Virus record (IMG/VR): IMGVR_UViG_3300037502_000728
Span: 1-31,828 of that record
Source of the DNA: a virus
Reading direction: 5' to 3' (one strand)
Length of the DNA stretch: 31,828 nt
Of the stretch, positions 22,956-31,828 are shown piece by piece. A program made the translations under genes and the position numbers. The notes under the pieces are model-generated. The model was not told the DNA's origin. It ran no database searches and saw only the letters and a program-made list of their open reading frames with translations. Within the stretch, counting starts at the first letter, position 1. Each line of letters opens with the position of its first letter.

Positions 22956-23414
22956 ATGGCAAACTACATCGGTTTTAGTACAATTAATGCAGATAAACCC
23001 AAAATTACTAATCCTATAAGTAATTTAGGAAGAGATTACGGCGCCGCCGGCATAACACGTCCATATGTCTTTGGGAAGAAATTTAAACTAACTGACAGTC
23101 AATTAGTGATTCAAGATTTAGTAAATGCATTGAACATACAACAAGGTCAAAAAGTAGGGCAACCTGGGTACGGAACAACACTTTGGTCATTTGTTTTTGA
23201 GCCAAACACTGCGGATGTGCAGTTTCAACTAGAAAATGAAATACGTAGAGTAGCAAGTTTGGATCCTAGAATAGAATTGAACTATGTAAAAGCGTTCCCT
23301 AAAGAGAACGGCATTCTAATTGAGATAGAACTAGCAGTAAATCCCTTCAATAGCGCAACAACATTGAGTTTGTTTTTCGATAACAGAACAAACACTGCCT
23401 CTCTTCAACAATAA
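22956..23414 (+). CDS. 25: Baseplate wedge protein gp25
   Basis: 152 aa (T4 gp25 is 132 aa). It belongs to the GPW/gp25 family, a sheath-polymerisation initiator at the inner baseplate wedge. The C-terminal half shows the family core: PGYGTTLWSFVFEPN, then ENEIRRVASLDPRIEL and ILIEIELAVN. I choose ATG 22956 (MANYIGFSTIN) over the upstream GTG at 22941, because the latter overlaps the gp5 stop and adds only five residues, and this start resembles the usual N-terminus of the family in marine T4-like phages. There is no clear Shine-Dalgarno; a late box ends 5 nt before the ATG. Confidence 0.9.
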   Translation: MANYIGFSTINADKPKITNPISNLGRDYGAAGITRPYVFGKKFKLTDSQLVIQDLVNALNIQQGQKVGQPGYGTTLWSFVFEPNTADVQFQLENEIRRVASLDPRIELNYVKAFPKENGILIEIELAVNPFNSATTLSLFFDNRTNTASLQQ

Positions 23415-23426
23415 CAAAAATCGCTT

Positions 23427-23451
23427 TTTTAAGTATGATAAATACTTAAAA
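23427..23451 (+). repeat. 10-bp hairpin enclosing the gp6 late promoter
   Basis: TTTTAAGTAT (23427-23436) and ATACTTAAAA (23442-23451) are exact reverse complements separated by GATAA. The late box spans the loop and part of the right arm. Confidence 0.65.
23437..23444 (+). promoter_or_regulatory. Late promoter for gp6
   Basis: GATAAATAC lies 17 nt upstream of ATG 23462, leaving a leader of about 12 nt with an AAGAG purine run. Confidence 0.6.
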
Positions 23452-23461
23452 GAGATTAACT

Positions 23462-26400
23462 ATGGCTACAAGTTCAAGACAATCAGGATTGTTCGGCGTA
23501 AACGATTGGAAAGCCATCTATCAGACCTTTCGTGAAGCCGACTTTAGAAGTTACGATTATGAAACATTACGTAAAAGTTTCATAGATTATCTACGTCTTT
23601 ACTATCCTGAAACCTTTAACGACTATATTGAGAGTTCAGAATTTATTGCTCTGTTAGACGTTATGGCGTTTATGGGTCAAGGTCTTGCGTTCCGTAATGA
23701 CTTAAACGCACGTGAAAACTTTATCGATACTGCTGAACGTAGAGATAGCGTTATTAAACTTGCGGATTTAGTAAGTTACACCCCAAAGCGCAACCTTGCA
23801 GGACAGGGTTATCTCAAAGTAACAAGTATACAAACTACTCAAAATATATCAGATATTAATGGTATTAACTTAAGTAACATTCCTATACTTTGGAATGACC
23901 CTGCTAACCCAAATTGGTTAGAACAGTTCAATACAATCATTAACGCTACACTTATCAATACGCAACGTGTTGGTAAACCCGGTAACGTAGCAGATTTGTT
24001 AGGTGTAACTACAAGCGAATATACAATTCAGATTCCACAAGGCACATTGCCGATTGTTCCGTTCAATAGTTCAGTAGACGGGCAAAACATGAATTTTGAA
24101 TTGGTTAGTGTAACCAGTGTAGATGAGGATTATATCTATGAGATTCCTCCTGCACCAAGTCAAAGATTCAACATACTATATCGTAATGACAAATTAGGAT
24201 ATGGTAGCCCCGAAACAGGTTGGTTCTTTTATTTTAAACAGGGTTCATTACAAGCCGCAGATTTTAAATTAGAACAGCAAATTGCTAACCAAACTGTTGA
24301 TATTGATATTCAAGGTATTAACAATACTGATACATGGTTATATCAATTAAATGACAACAATGGTGACAGATTGTTATGGCGCAAAGTTGATAATGTTTAC
24401 GCTGATGCATATCTACAAACTGAAACATCATTTAAAAAGATTTTTAGTGTTAACTCACGTTTTAATGACCAAGTAACATATGTATTTGGTGATGGTGTGT
24501 TTAGCGAAATCCCAGTTGGACAATTTAGAGCATATGTACGTGCAGGTAATGCACTAACATATACAATTGATCCTAGTGAAATGCAAGGAATTTCTGTCAC
24601 ATTTACATACATTAATAGAAATGGTAAAACAGAAAACTTAACAGTTGGCTTAGAATTACCATTAGCAGTATCAAATGCACAACAAAGAGAATCTGTACAA
24701 GAAATAAAACAACGTGCTCCTACTCGTTACTATACACAGAATCGTATGGTCAATGGTGAAGATTATAACAACTTCCCATATACATTATACAGTTCTATTA
24801 TTAAGAGTAAGGCGATAAATCGTAGCAGTATAGGTGTTAGCAAGAACTTAGACTTACTTGACCCAACAGGGAAATATAGTAGCACTAATGTTTTTGGTGA
24901 TGACGGTGCATTATATCAAAACAATACTGACAGTTATCTAACATTGTTTATTACTAATGTTAATGATATTCGTGCGTTTTTAACTTCATCATTAGCAAAT
25001 GCATTAAACAGTAATAAAGCCACTCAATATTATATACAAAATTATCCAAGATATAATACGAACACAGCAAGCGGTGACGGTGTTGTATACTGGCAAACAA
25101 GTAGAGTGGATGCAAACAGTGAGTCAGGATATTTTTACAATATAAGTGGCTCACAAAATGTACCTATCCCATTGGGTATATACTCAAACAAGAATGCAAA
25201 GTATGTAACAACGGGTGCATTATGTAAATTTACTGCGCCAACTGGTTATTATTTTGACAGTAATAATAGATTAGTTTCAGGTATACCTGGACCAACAAAT
25301 CAAACATATATTTGGTCAACAGTATTAAATGTTGTGGGTGATGGTTATAATAACGGTGAAGGTGCGTTCCCCAATGGTACTGGCCCCGTAACGTTAAACG
25401 GATACGTTCCTAACGGTGCTATTCTTTCACAAGTTATTCCGGTTTTCGATAATTCATTATCACAAGAAGTTATTGATGAATGTGTAATAAGAATGGAATT
25501 AGCACAAGACTTTACTTTAGTCTTTAATAATTCATTACCTATTAATCAAGAACGTTGGAGTATTAATCCATTTACAGAAACAGGTTATTTTGTTAAGTTT
25601 ACTAGTGTAGGGGCAAATCGTTACACAGTAAGTTATCGCTCATTAACATATTATTTTGGTAGTGTATCTGACACTAGATTTACATTATCACCTAACGAAT
25701 TAGTTTATGATCCGTTCTCAGGTAAAATATTGCAAGACTATGTAAGCGTATTATCTACTAATAGTCAACCTAATACAAATTATCCTTTTGGTAGAGATAC
25801 TAGAGTTAATATATTAGGACAAACAGTTGAAAGTGACGGTTACATCAACGACTTCCAAGTAGAAGTTGCGGCGACCGATGTTAATAACAGAACATTAATT
25901 CTTAACCCAGATTTCTTTAATGAAGTAACTGGATATGTCAATGGCGGCGCCAATATTGGTGTATATGTTTTCTTTGAATTACTAGAAGATGCAATTAATT
26001 TATCCAGAGAACAAATTGTACCATCAACTGATGTTGTGTACACATATGCAAACAAAACACAAATTGAAGTTGTAAAATATGATTATCCTGAAGGACAACT
26101 GTTCTACGCATATACAGACAATGTATTTTACAGATCATTACAAGATAATACAATCAATACGCCTTATTATGTATTGACTCCGCAGCCACAATATAGTGTA
26201 AGACCTGGGCGTCAAGGGTTAAGTTTCCAGTATCGTCATAATAGTAATAATACAACACGCATTGACCCAACAACTACAAACATTATTGATTTGTATGTCG
26301 TGACACAAAGTTATTATACTGCTTATCAAAATTGGATACAAGATTCAACTAATACAGTAATGGAACCTGATCGTCCTACTATAAATGAACTAAATCAAGA

Positions 26401-26833
26401 ATACGGTCAAGTCAACGATTTCAAAATGTTGAGTGATTCAGTTATATTAAATAGTGTAGTGTTCAAGCCTTTGTTTGGTGCTAAAGCAAATTCTGCATTA
26501 AGAGGAACTGTTAAAGTCATCAAGGCAAGCAACACTAATGCTAGCGATAGCGAAGTTAGAAGTGCTGTACTTACTGCAATGAACAAATATTTTAATATTA
26601 ATAATTGGAACTTTGGAGACACATTCTTTTTCTCTGAATTAAGTGCATTCTTACACAATGAGTGTGGAGAATTAATTAGTTCAGCAGTACTTGTACCAAA
26701 CGACCCCACTAAACCTTTTGGAGACTTATATGAAATTAAGTGCATGCCATACGAAATTTTCGTAAACGCTGCTACAGCAGAAGATGTATTGGTCGTACCG
26801 GCACTGACCCCGGCTGAATTACAAATAAGATAA
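23462..26833 (+). CDS. 6: Baseplate wedge protein gp6
   Basis: 1123 aa, against 660 aa for T4 gp6. gp6 forms the dimeric ring that ties the wedges together. The N-terminal 140 residues carry the strongest family match (SFIDYLRLYYPETFNDYIES, MAFMGQGLAFRNDLNARENF, then LADLVSYTPKRNL), and the extreme C-terminus (LSAFLHNECGELISSAVLVP) matches the gp6 end. The middle (about 450-900) holds the added length, beta-rich and Asn/Tyr-rich, probably extra surface domains. The start is fixed by synteny and an AAGAG purine run. The next gene starts 6 nt after the stop. Confidence 0.9.
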   Translation: MATSSRQSGLFGVNDWKAIYQTFREADFRSYDYETLRKSFIDYLRLYYPETFNDYIESSEFIALLDVMAFMGQGLAFRNDLNARENFIDTAERRDSVIKLADLVSYTPKRNLAGQGYLKVTSIQTTQNISDINGINLSNIPILWNDPANPNWLEQFNTIINATLINTQRVGKPGNVADLLGVTTSEYTIQIPQGTLPIVPFNSSVDGQNMNFELVSVTSVDEDYIYEIPPAPSQRFNILYRNDKLGYGSPETGWFFYFKQGSLQAADFKLEQQIANQTVDIDIQGINNTDTWLYQLNDNNGDRLLWRKVDNVYADAYLQTETSFKKIFSVNSRFNDQVTYVFGDGVFSEIPVGQFRAYVRAGNALTYTIDPSEMQGISVTFTYINRNGKTENLTVGLELPLAVSNAQQRESVQEIKQRAPTRYYTQNRMVNGEDYNNFPYTLYSSIIKSKAINRSSIGVSKNLDLLDPTGKYSSTNVFGDDGALYQNNTDSYLTLFITNVNDIRAFLTSSLANALNSNKATQYYIQNYPRYNTNTASGDGVVYWQTSRVDANSESGYFYNISGSQNVPIPLGIYSNKNAKYVTTGALCKFTAPTGYYFDSNNRLVSGIPGPTNQTYIWSTVLNVVGDGYNNGEGAFPNGTGPVTLNGYVPNGAILSQVIPVFDNSLSQEVIDECVIRMELAQDFTLVFNNSLPINQERWSINPFTETGYFVKFTSVGANRYTVSYRSLTYYFGSVSDTRFTLSPNELVYDPFSGKILQDYVSVLSTNSQPNTNYPFGRDTRVNILGQTVESDGYINDFQVEVAATDVNNRTLILNPDFFNEVTGYVNGGANIGVYVFFELLEDAINLSREQIVPSTDVVYTYANKTQIEVVKYDYPEGQLFYAYTDNVFYRSLQDNTINTPYYVLTPQPQYSVRPGRQGLSFQYRHNSNNTTRIDPTTTNIIDLYVVTQSYYTAYQNWIQDSTNTVMEPDRPTINELNQEYGQVNDFKMLSDSVILNSVVFKPLFGAKANSALRGTVKVIKASNTNASDSEVRSAVLTAMNKYFNINNWNFGDTFFFSELSAFLHNECGELISSAVLVPNDPTKPFGDLYEIKCMPYEIFVNAATAEDVLVVPALTPAELQIR

Positions 26834-26839
26834 AACGAA

Positions 26840-29800
26840 ATGGCTACAACAAGAATTAGAACACTAAATTTCTTACCAGAAATCTTTCAAACTCCAACTA
26901 ACAGTCAGTTCTTAGGAGCAACGTTAGACCAACTAGTAAATCCCCCATTAACAAAAAGGATTGAGGGTTATGTAGGCAGTAAGTTAGGATATGGCGTAAA
27001 TGCTAAAGACTACTATGTAACAGAACCTACTAAGGTAAGAACGGATTATCAGTTAGATCCGGGTGTAGTGTTTACTAAAAAGAATGAAAGTGTAGCACAA
27101 GATTTTATAACATATCCAGGCATCATTGACTCACTGCGTTTAGAAGGCGGGGTAACCAATAATAATGATCGCATGTTTGAGAGTCAATTCTATTCATGGG
27201 ATTCATTTACAAACTTAGATAAGATTATTAACTTTAATCAGTACTACTGGTTACCAGACGGTCCTCCCGCTGTTCAAGTTGCGGCTGCAACAGTATTTGC
27301 AACAAACGATTATATCGTTACAGACTTAGCAAATGGATACAACATCAGAACATTAGGTACTGGTGCAGGATCAATCAACCCAACATTAATATTACTACGT
27401 GGTGGTACATATAACTTTTATGTAAATCAGAGTTCACAGTTTTGGATTCAAACAGCACCGGGTACTAGTGGATATAACCCAACACAACCTAACGTTTATA
27501 CTAGAGATGTGTTTGGTGTATCTAACAACGGTGCTGAACAAGGTATAGTAACATTCACTGTACCTTCAAAAGATGCACAAGATCAATTCAATTTTCCAGG
27601 TAATAATTTAGTTGATGTTGTAAGTACTTTACCATTTAATCAAGTTAACGGACAGTTGCTATCAACTGTAGGTGGCATAGATGGTGTAACTGCACTTAAC
27701 GGACTAACCGTTATGTTCTATGACACAGGAGTGCCTAACGAAACAGGTTATACCTCACAATACTTTGGTGAGGGAGAGTACGATACTAATATTAACTTAG
27801 TAGCACCATTGACAGTTAGTGTTACAAGTACCAACGTATCAGGTGCAATAACATGTAATTCAACTGCAAATATAACAGTAGGACAAACTGTAACGTTTGA
27901 CGGTGTTCCTTTTGGTGGATTGGATTCATATTCAGTATCAGGAACAATTTATTATATTGATAGTATTTTAAGTTCTACACAATTTACAGTTACATCATAT
28001 CAAGCAGGAAATCCTACACCACAACCAGTGACATTAACAACTGCTAGTGGTACAATGACTGCAAACATAAATCAAGGTTTGCTAGAAGAAGGTTATTCAA
28101 GTTTAGTAAGTCAAAACTTTTATCAAATTAGTTATGTTGGTGATCCTAGTGATCCAGTATTAAGATTAACTCCAGTGGCAACTATACCAACAGAACAGAG
28201 AATTACCCCTGTATATGGTGCTAATTGGATTAACAGAGGTTTTTATAGAAATAATTTAGGTGTTATTTCATTGATTCCTGCAATCACTGCACCACTGGAT
28301 ACATTATATTATCAAGATGGTAGCAGTCCAAATAAAGTTGGCGTTATCAAAATTATCGAAAGCAACATTACAAATACACTTAATGTTGAAACTGATATTT
28401 TGGGCAGACGTAACTTTACATCAACTAATGGAATAGTATTTACAAACGGTCTAAAAGTAGAATTTGATGGGGACGTAATACCTTCAAGTTACTTGCAAGG
28501 ACAGTATTATGTTGAAGGTGTAGGTACGGCTATACAATTGATACCGGTTGATACACTAGTATGCCCCGAAGATTTTACTGAGGGTAATTATATACCATAT
28601 GACACCGCACCGTATGATATAGGTAACTATGATAGCAATTTGTATGTGCCTGTGTTACCCGATTATATTACTATTGCAAGAAATGCAATTAATAAAAATG
28701 CATGGTCACGTAGTAATCGTTGGTTCCATGTTGAAGTTATAAATGCCACAGCAGAATACAATAACAATCCTGAAATTGTTAATCAATATGCTACAGCAGA
28801 TGCTAAAGCAAAACGCCCTATCATAGAATTTTATCCAAACTTGAAACTTTTTGATTCAGGTATAGTTGGAAAGAATGCTATAGACTTTATTGATTTTAAA
28901 TCAACTGATGCATTGTCGCAAGTTGCAGGACAAACTGGCTTCTATCCAGACGTAGAAACATATACAGACTATACCGGAACATTGAACGGGGTCGCTGCCG
29001 GAACATCTACAACTGCTACAATTTCAACAAATGGCATTATTGGTTCATTTGAAATTGGTCAATATATTACTGATTTGCGATTTAGCACAAGTACAGTAAC
29101 ATATCCTACTGTTTTACCATCTGATGCACAAATCACAGCCATTAGCGAAACTAGTGGTGTAACGACCATAACAATTGGTTGGGGAGAAAATCTAACATTT
29201 TCAACTATAACTAATGTACAATTTGTTGCTGATGACCAACAGAATGATAATTTTAAAGTATTTGACGGCGCAAGAATTGTATTTGCGTCAGACACAAATA
29301 CAAATGTTAAGAACAAAATTTATATTGTTAATTTCTCAACAGTAACATCTAGTCTGCTTCCAGTCATAACATTAACTGAAGCACCAGACGGAGAAGTGCT
29401 ACCCGAAGATCAAACAGTTGTGCTAAGAGGTTTTAACTATCAAGGCGACACCTATTATTACGATGGTCTCATTTGGTCAAAGGCACAGCAAAAAACTGAT
29501 GTAAATCAACCTCCATTATTTGATGTAGTAGATAGTAATAATATAAGTTTTGGTGACTCTGAAGTATATCGTGGCACAACATTTATTGGTTCAAAATTAT
29601 TTGCATATGGAATAGGTGTTGGACTAGATGATACCATATTGGGTTTCCCAGTACGTTTTAGTGCAATCGATAACGTAGGTGATATAAGTTTTGATGTATC
29701 ATTGAATACAGACACGTTCGATTATGTAAGTGGCACTGATCCTATAACATTAAAAGTTAATACAGGTTACGTATTAAATTACGACAGCAGAACAGTATAT

Positions 29801-31828
29801 GAGCGTGAGTTGGGCTGGCAAACTGCTATTGGGCCTAGTGTACAATATCAAGTCTTTAGTTTTGACTATTTTGTTACCAACCCACCGGCAAATTATGTTT
29901 GCGACATTGCTAAACTGAATGACACAGAAAGTGCATGGCCTACAATACAAGTCTATATTAATAACGTACTTCAAACTTCAGACGCATATACAGTGTCAGT
30001 TGGAAGTGACAGCACTACAGTTACATTGAATAGTATTCTTAATGTTGATACCGTAGTTCAAATCTTATTATTAAGTGACCAAGTAAGTCAAACATCATAC
30101 TATACAATACCAATTAATTTAAATAATAATCCATTAAATCAAGATTTAACCACTGCCAACATTGGTGATATCCGCGCACATTATCAAACCATATATTCTA
30201 ATAATCCTAACTTCCAAGGACCAATGTTTGGTTCTAACAACTATAGAGATTTAGGAAATCTTGTTCCATATGGTACAAAGATAATTCAGAACAGTGCCGC
30301 ACTAGTGTTACCGGGCGCATTTATGCGCAAACAAAACCATAATCTATTTGATGCTTTACTCTTCAATAGTAGAGAGTATATTAAGTTTAAGACATTATTA
30401 ATAGACACAGTTAACAATGCAGATTATTCACAAAGATTTACACCATCATATATTTTAGATGATGCGTTGGATCAATTATCTGCGGCTAAGAGTGAAAGTC
30501 AAGCCTTCTTTTGGTCTGACATGCTACCAAGCAAAGCACCGTATATAACAAACACATATACGTTTAATAACGATTTAGATACTAGCGTATATCCATTAAG
30601 TAGAATTTATGATTTTTCAACTGCAAACTACTATGGTGTATTAGTTTACTTGTCTAGGGTCATCGATGGTACTGTAGTACAGCGACAATTAATCAAAAAC
30701 GAAGAATACGTTGTAAGTACGGATAATAGTTCATTAACAGTAACTATACCTTTACAACCTGCGGATCAGATTATAGTTAAAGAATACAATCAGACATACG
30801 GATCATATGTACCAAATACACCTACTAAGTTGGGTCTATACCCTGCGTTCATACCAGGCGTTGTATTAGATAGCGACTATACACAACCTACATATTTCAT
30901 CAAAGGTCATGACGGATCATATACTAAATTATATGGCGACTATGATTCTACCTTAGGTGTGCTAGTTGATTTTAGAGACCAAGCATTGCTTGAGTTTGAA
31001 ACAAGAATTTATAATAATCTAAAAATAAGTAGTGCTATACCAATTCAAGCATATGAAGTTACTCCTGGATTCTTCAGAGATAGTGATTACACTTATGAAG
31101 AATATCTGACAATTTATGAAAAGAATTTCTTAAATTGGATTGGGCAAAATAGATTAAATTATAAGAGACAGTTCTATGATAAGAACAATCCCTTCACATT
31201 TAACTATAGAAACTCTGGCAATAAACTTAACAAACAGCCCATCGAACAAGGTTATTGGAGAGGCATATACGAATACTATTTTGGTACAAGCACTCCAAAC
31301 GAAACACCATGGGAACTATTAGGGTTTGTAAATCAACCAAGTTGGTGGACTGATAGATATGGTCCAGCACCATATACTAGTGATAACTTAATATTGTGGG
31401 GAGACCTTGAAGCCGGTATTAACTGGAATAACGGAGATCCATATGTTATACCTGAAGAGGTAAGACCTGATCTATTAAAGGTATTACCAGTGGACAGTAA
31501 TGGTGCTTTGTTGTCTCCGTTAGATGCAATTGTAGGCAACTATAATGCATTCACATTCCAAAATGAATGGGACATAGGTGATGATGCTCCGGTAGAATTG
31601 AGTTATCGTAGAAGCAGTACTTGGCCCTTTGATTTAATGCGAATATTAGCATTAACAAAGCCTGCAAAATTCTTTAATTTGGGTGTTGACTTAGACAACT
31701 ACAAATATAGTACTGAGTTTAACCAATACCTTGTTAACGATAGAAGTCATTTAATAATCAGTGATATTCAAATATATGGTACCGGTACTCCTAAGACTTC
31801 ATACATCAACTGGATAGTTGATTATGAA
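26840..31828 (+). CDS. Giant baseplate wedge/virion protein, gp7-like, 3' truncated
   Basis: At least 1663 codons, open to the end of the window. The N-terminus (TTRIRTLNFLPEIFQTPTNS, then FLGATLDQLV) and the motif INFNQYYWLPDGPPAV resemble the large virion protein that follows gp6 in marine T4-like phages. FFWSDMLPSKAPYITN (about 1220) and the terminal YINWIVDYE also fit. T4 gp7 is 1032 aa and follows gp6, so a gp7-type wedge role is likely by position, although the sequence may not be a true gp7 homologue. Repeated beta-rich stretches with Thr/Ser/Asn richness suggest stacked surface domains. I checked the frame at several points along the gene and found no break. The C-terminus is outside the window. 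Confidence 0.8.
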   Translation, partial: MATTRIRTLNFLPEIFQTPTNSQFLGATLDQLVNPPLTKRIEGYVGSKLGYGVNAKDYYVTEPTKVRTDYQLDPGVVFTKKNESVAQDFITYPGIIDSLRLEGGVTNNNDRMFESQFYSWDSFTNLDKIINFNQYYWLPDGPPAVQVAAATVFATNDYIVTDLANGYNIRTLGTGAGSINPTLILLRGGTYNFYVNQSSQFWIQTAPGTSGYNPTQPNVYTRDVFGVSNNGAEQGIVTFTVPSKDAQDQFNFPGNNLVDVVSTLPFNQVNGQLLSTVGGIDGVTALNGLTVMFYDTGVPNETGYTSQYFGEGEYDTNINLVAPLTVSVTSTNVSGAITCNSTANITVGQTVTFDGVPFGGLDSYSVSGTIYYIDSILSSTQFTVTSYQAGNPTPQPVTLTTASGTMTANINQGLLEEGYSSLVSQNFYQISYVGDPSDPVLRLTPVATIPTEQRITPVYGANWINRGFYRNNLGVISLIPAITAPLDTLYYQDGSSPNKVGVIKIIESNITNTLNVETDILGRRNFTSTNGIVFTNGLKVEFDGDVIPSSYLQGQYYVEGVGTAIQLIPVDTLVCPEDFTEGNYIPYDTAPYDIGNYDSNLYVPVLPDYITIARNAINKNAWSRSNRWFHVEVINATAEYNNNPEIVNQYATADAKAKRPIIEFYPNLKLFDSGIVGKNAIDFIDFKSTDALSQVAGQTGFYPDVETYTDYTGTLNGVAAGTSTTATISTNGIIGSFEIGQYITDLRFSTSTVTYPTVLPSDAQITAISETSGVTTITIGWGENLTFSTITNVQFVADDQQNDNFKVFDGARIVFASDTNTNVKNKIYIVNFSTVTSSLLPVITLTEAPDGEVLPEDQTVVLRGFNYQGDTYYYDGLIWSKAQQKTDVNQPPLFDVVDSNNISFGDSEVYRGTTFIGSKLFAYGIGVGLDDTILGFPVRFSAIDNVGDISFDVSLNTDTFDYVSGTDPITLKVNTGYVLNYDSRTVYERELGWQTAIGPSVQYQVFSFDYFVTNPPANYVCDIAKLNDTESAWPTIQVYINNVLQTSDAYTVSVGSDSTTVTLNSILNVDTVVQILLLSDQVSQTSYYTIPINLNNNPLNQDLTTANIGDIRAHYQTIYSNNPNFQGPMFGSNNYRDLGNLVPYGTKIIQNSAALVLPGAFMRKQNHNLFDALLFNSREYIKFKTLLIDTVNNADYSQRFTPSYILDDALDQLSAAKSESQAFFWSDMLPSKAPYITNTYTFNNDLDTSVYPLSRIYDFSTANYYGVLVYLSRVIDGTVVQRQLIKNEEYVVSTDNSSLTVTIPLQPADQIIVKEYNQTYGSYVPNTPTKLGLYPAFIPGVVLDSDYTQPTYFIKGHDGSYTKLYGDYDSTLGVLVDFRDQALLEFETRIYNNLKISSAIPIQAYEVTPGFFRDSDYTYEEYLTIYEKNFLNWIGQNRLNYKRQFYDKNNPFTFNYRNSGNKLNKQPIEQGYWRGIYEYYFGTSTPNETPWELLGFVNQPSWWTDRYGPAPYTSDNLILWGDLEAGINWNNGDPYVIPEEVRPDLLKVLPVDSNGALLSPLDAIVGNYNAFTFQNEWDIGDDAPVELSYRRSSTWPFDLMRILALTKPAKFFNLGVDLDNYKYSTEFNQYLVNDRSHLIISDIQIYGTGTPKTSYINWIVDYE

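Noticed and set aside
1-31828. CRISPR arrays, insertion sequences, attachment sites or replication origin
   Set aside because: No spaced direct repeats, transposase, integrase or origin-like repeat cluster was seen on reading through the window.

Overview
The window is a fragment of a T4-like (Straboviridae/Kyanoviridae-type) contractile-tailed phage genome. It is AT-rich outside one short region and densely packed, with no tRNA, integrase, IS element or CRISPR array visible. Recognisable T4 homologues are the prohead protease (21, start only), a prohead core protein, portal (20), hub protein (26), late sigma factor (55), recombination nuclease subunits (46/47) and baseplate proteins (53, 5, 25, 6 and a gp7-like giant). 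The large baseplate proteins and the protein types around them resemble those of marine T4-like phages such as cyanophages and pelagiphages. I cannot name the host from sequence alone.

Layout. (1) 1-7563, mainly minus strand: tape-measure protein with a GH19-type muralytic domain, portal, a small protein, an acidic prohead core protein and the start of gp21. A plus-strand SGNH-type hydrolase gene is inserted antisense between the small gene and the core gene. (2) 7633-8687, plus strand: gp26-like hub protein whose end carries a strong candidate -1 ribosomal frameshift signal. The shift fuses it to a short gp51-position reading frame. (3) 8688-9127: no gene. A terminator is followed by about 360 nt that is richer in G+C than its surroundings and packed with perfect inverted repeats, a candidate structured RNA. 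(4) 9128-15085, minus strand: one operon running gp55, gp47, gp46, a short-chain dehydrogenase-like protein, a radical SAM/SPASM-like protein and a PD-(D/E)XK resolvase-like nuclease. (5) 15225-31828, plus strand: baseplate operon with two virion proteins, gp53, gp5, gp25, gp6 and a gp7-like protein that runs off the end of the window.

How it works together. The window encodes its own late sigma factor (gp55), and T4-type late boxes (consensus NNTAAATA) lie upstream of almost every structural transcription unit, often inside inverted repeats. The boxes fall into two classes. Some lie 17 or more nt upstream of a start codon. Four lie exactly 5 nt upstream of an ATG that has no clear Shine-Dalgarno sequence, so transcription would be expected to start at the ATG itself. 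The most interesting items are the gp26/gp51 frameshift signal, the structured noncoding region at 8761-9120 and the apparent leaderless late promoters.
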